NCBI GenBank assembly: GCA_016180765.1
Contig: JACPAP010000143.1
Span: 1 to 6,190, forward strand
From: Gemmatimonadota bacterium
GTDB taxonomy: Bacteria > Gemmatimonadota > Gemmatimonadetes > Gemmatimonadales > GWC2-71-9
Length of the DNA: 6,190 bases
Direction of reading: 5' to 3'
Part shown: piece after piece, positions 5,580-6,190 of the stretch
Layout of the letters: every line of letters starts with the position of its first letter
How positions within the stretch are numbered: the first letter of the stretch is position 1
Translations under genes and position numbers: made by a program
The notes under the pieces: generated by a model
What the model saw: the letters and a program-made list of their open reading frames with translations, nothing else
The model's database searches: none
Told to the model about the DNA's origin: nothing

Positions 5580-6190
5580 GTGGACACTCAGACCTTACAG
5601 CACGTCGCGCTGTTCGACAAGTGCAAGAACTTCACGCGGGCGCGCGAGGTGCAGGCCGCCGGGCTGTATCCGTATTTCAAGCCCATTTCCGAATCCGAAG
5701 ACACGGTCGTCGTCATCGAGGGCCACAAGAAAGTGATGATGGGGTCCAACAACTACCTGGGCCTCACCCACCACCCCAAGGTGCTCGAGGCCGCGAAGGC
5801 CGCTCTGGAGCGGTACGGCTCGGGGTGCACCGGCAGCCGGTTCCTGAACGGCACGCTGGACCTGCACGAGCGGCTCGAGGCGCAGCTCGCCGAGTTCTTC
5901 GGGAAAGAGGCGGCGCTGGTCTTCTCTACCGGATACCAGGCCAACCTGGGGCTGATTTCGGGTCTGGTGAGCCGCGGCGACGCCGTGCTCATCGACAAGT
6001 TGGATCACGCCTCCATCGTGGACGGCGCCAAGATGGCGTTCGGCGAAACCGAGCGCTTCGGCCATGGCAACCTCCACCAGCTGGAGCGCCTGCTCCAGAA
6101 GCACGCCGAGCAGGGGACGCTGGTCATCGTGGACGGCGTGTACTCGATGGAGGGAGACATCGCCGACGTTCCCAGCCTGCTCAAGCTGTG
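5580..6190 (+). CDS. spt: Alpha-oxoamine synthase, probably serine palmitoyltransferase (5' part, 3' end beyond the window)
   Basis: PLP-dependent fold-type I enzyme of the alpha-oxoamine synthase family. Members condense an amino acid with an acyl-CoA and release CO2. The likely reaction here is serine plus palmitoyl-CoA to 3-ketosphinganine, the first step of sphingolipid synthesis, in the cytoplasm. A GTG start at 5580 is the only start after an in-frame stop at 5547, with GAGG 4 bases upstream. 203 complete codons are in the window; the family is usually about 400 aa, so the PLP-binding lysine is outside. Family motifs: GSNNYLGL 55-62, YGSGCTGSRFLNGTLDLH 79-96, FSTGYQANLGL 115-125, LDHASIVDGA with PLP-stacking H143, and VDGVYSMEGDIADVP 184-198. 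The N-terminal FDKCKNFTRA (12-21) and GLYPYF resemble the Bacteroidota serine palmitoyltransferase group, as I remember it, more than BioF or Kbl. 8-amino-7-oxononanoate synthase or 2-amino-3-ketobutyrate CoA ligase remain possible without the C-terminal half. Confidence 0.88.
   Translation, partial: MDTQTLQHVALFDKCKNFTRAREVQAAGLYPYFKPISESEDTVVVIEGHKKVMMGSNNYLGLTHHPKVLEAAKAALERYGSGCTGSRFLNGTLDLHERLEAQLAEFFGKEAALVFSTGYQANLGLISGLVSRGDAVLIDKLDHASIVDGAKMAFGETERFGHGNLHQLERLLQKHAEQGTLVIVDGVYSMEGDIADVPSLLKL

Noticed and set aside
5595..6104. 169-codon open frame on the minus strand inside the synthase gene
   Set aside because: It is antisense to clear alpha-oxoamine synthase motifs, has no recognisable domain, and is expected by chance in this base composition.

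Overview
The window is a GC-rich stretch of bacterial chromosome, most likely from a Gemmatimonadota-type (or similar high-GC, environmental, diderm) organism. The grounds are strong GC bias in third codon positions, secreted M6 metalloproteases with InlB-like and Ig-like modules and a C-terminal 'GNRN..LDLGDFLAW' tail, a lipoprotein-type small protein, and a Bacteroidota-like serine palmitoyltransferase. The taxon is an inference from gene character, not from a marker gene.

Layout. Everything from position 1 to 5504 is on the minus strand, so transcription runs right to left. A PAP2-family phosphatase gene (5504 to 4815) comes first, followed by a 227-base gap holding an imperfect inverted repeat with a 9-base internal period. 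Next is a three-gene cassette: a full-length secreted M6-family zinc metalloprotease (4587 to 2038, 849 aa), a small 126-aa putative lipoprotein (2041 to 1661), and a second M6 metalloprotease paralogous to the first (1664 down to the left edge, cut off after 554 codons). Both junctions in the cassette are 4-base stop/start overlaps (GTGA and ATGA), which points to one translationally coupled transcript. A GGGGTCC tandem repeat that can fold into a long hairpin lies at the first junction and encodes the last 29 residues of the first protease. On the plus strand, divergent from the phosphatase gene across a 75-base gap, the 5' part of an alpha-oxoamine synthase gene (best match serine palmitoyltransferase) starts at 5580 and runs off the right edge.

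How the parts may work together. The two proteases are predicted to be exported and to cut extracellular protein. The small lipoprotein translated between them could be their membrane anchor, chaperone or inhibitor. Its beta-rich sequence and the dockerin/EF-hand-like end of the complete protease suggest, as an untested hypothesis, a cohesin/dockerin-style surface tether. The synthase would commit serine and an acyl-CoA to sphingolipid synthesis, and the divergent PAP2 protein could be a lipid phosphatase of the same envelope pathway, but only position supports that link.

The truncated protease and the synthase both run off the window and were read by hand in the frames given; both frames stay open to the edge.
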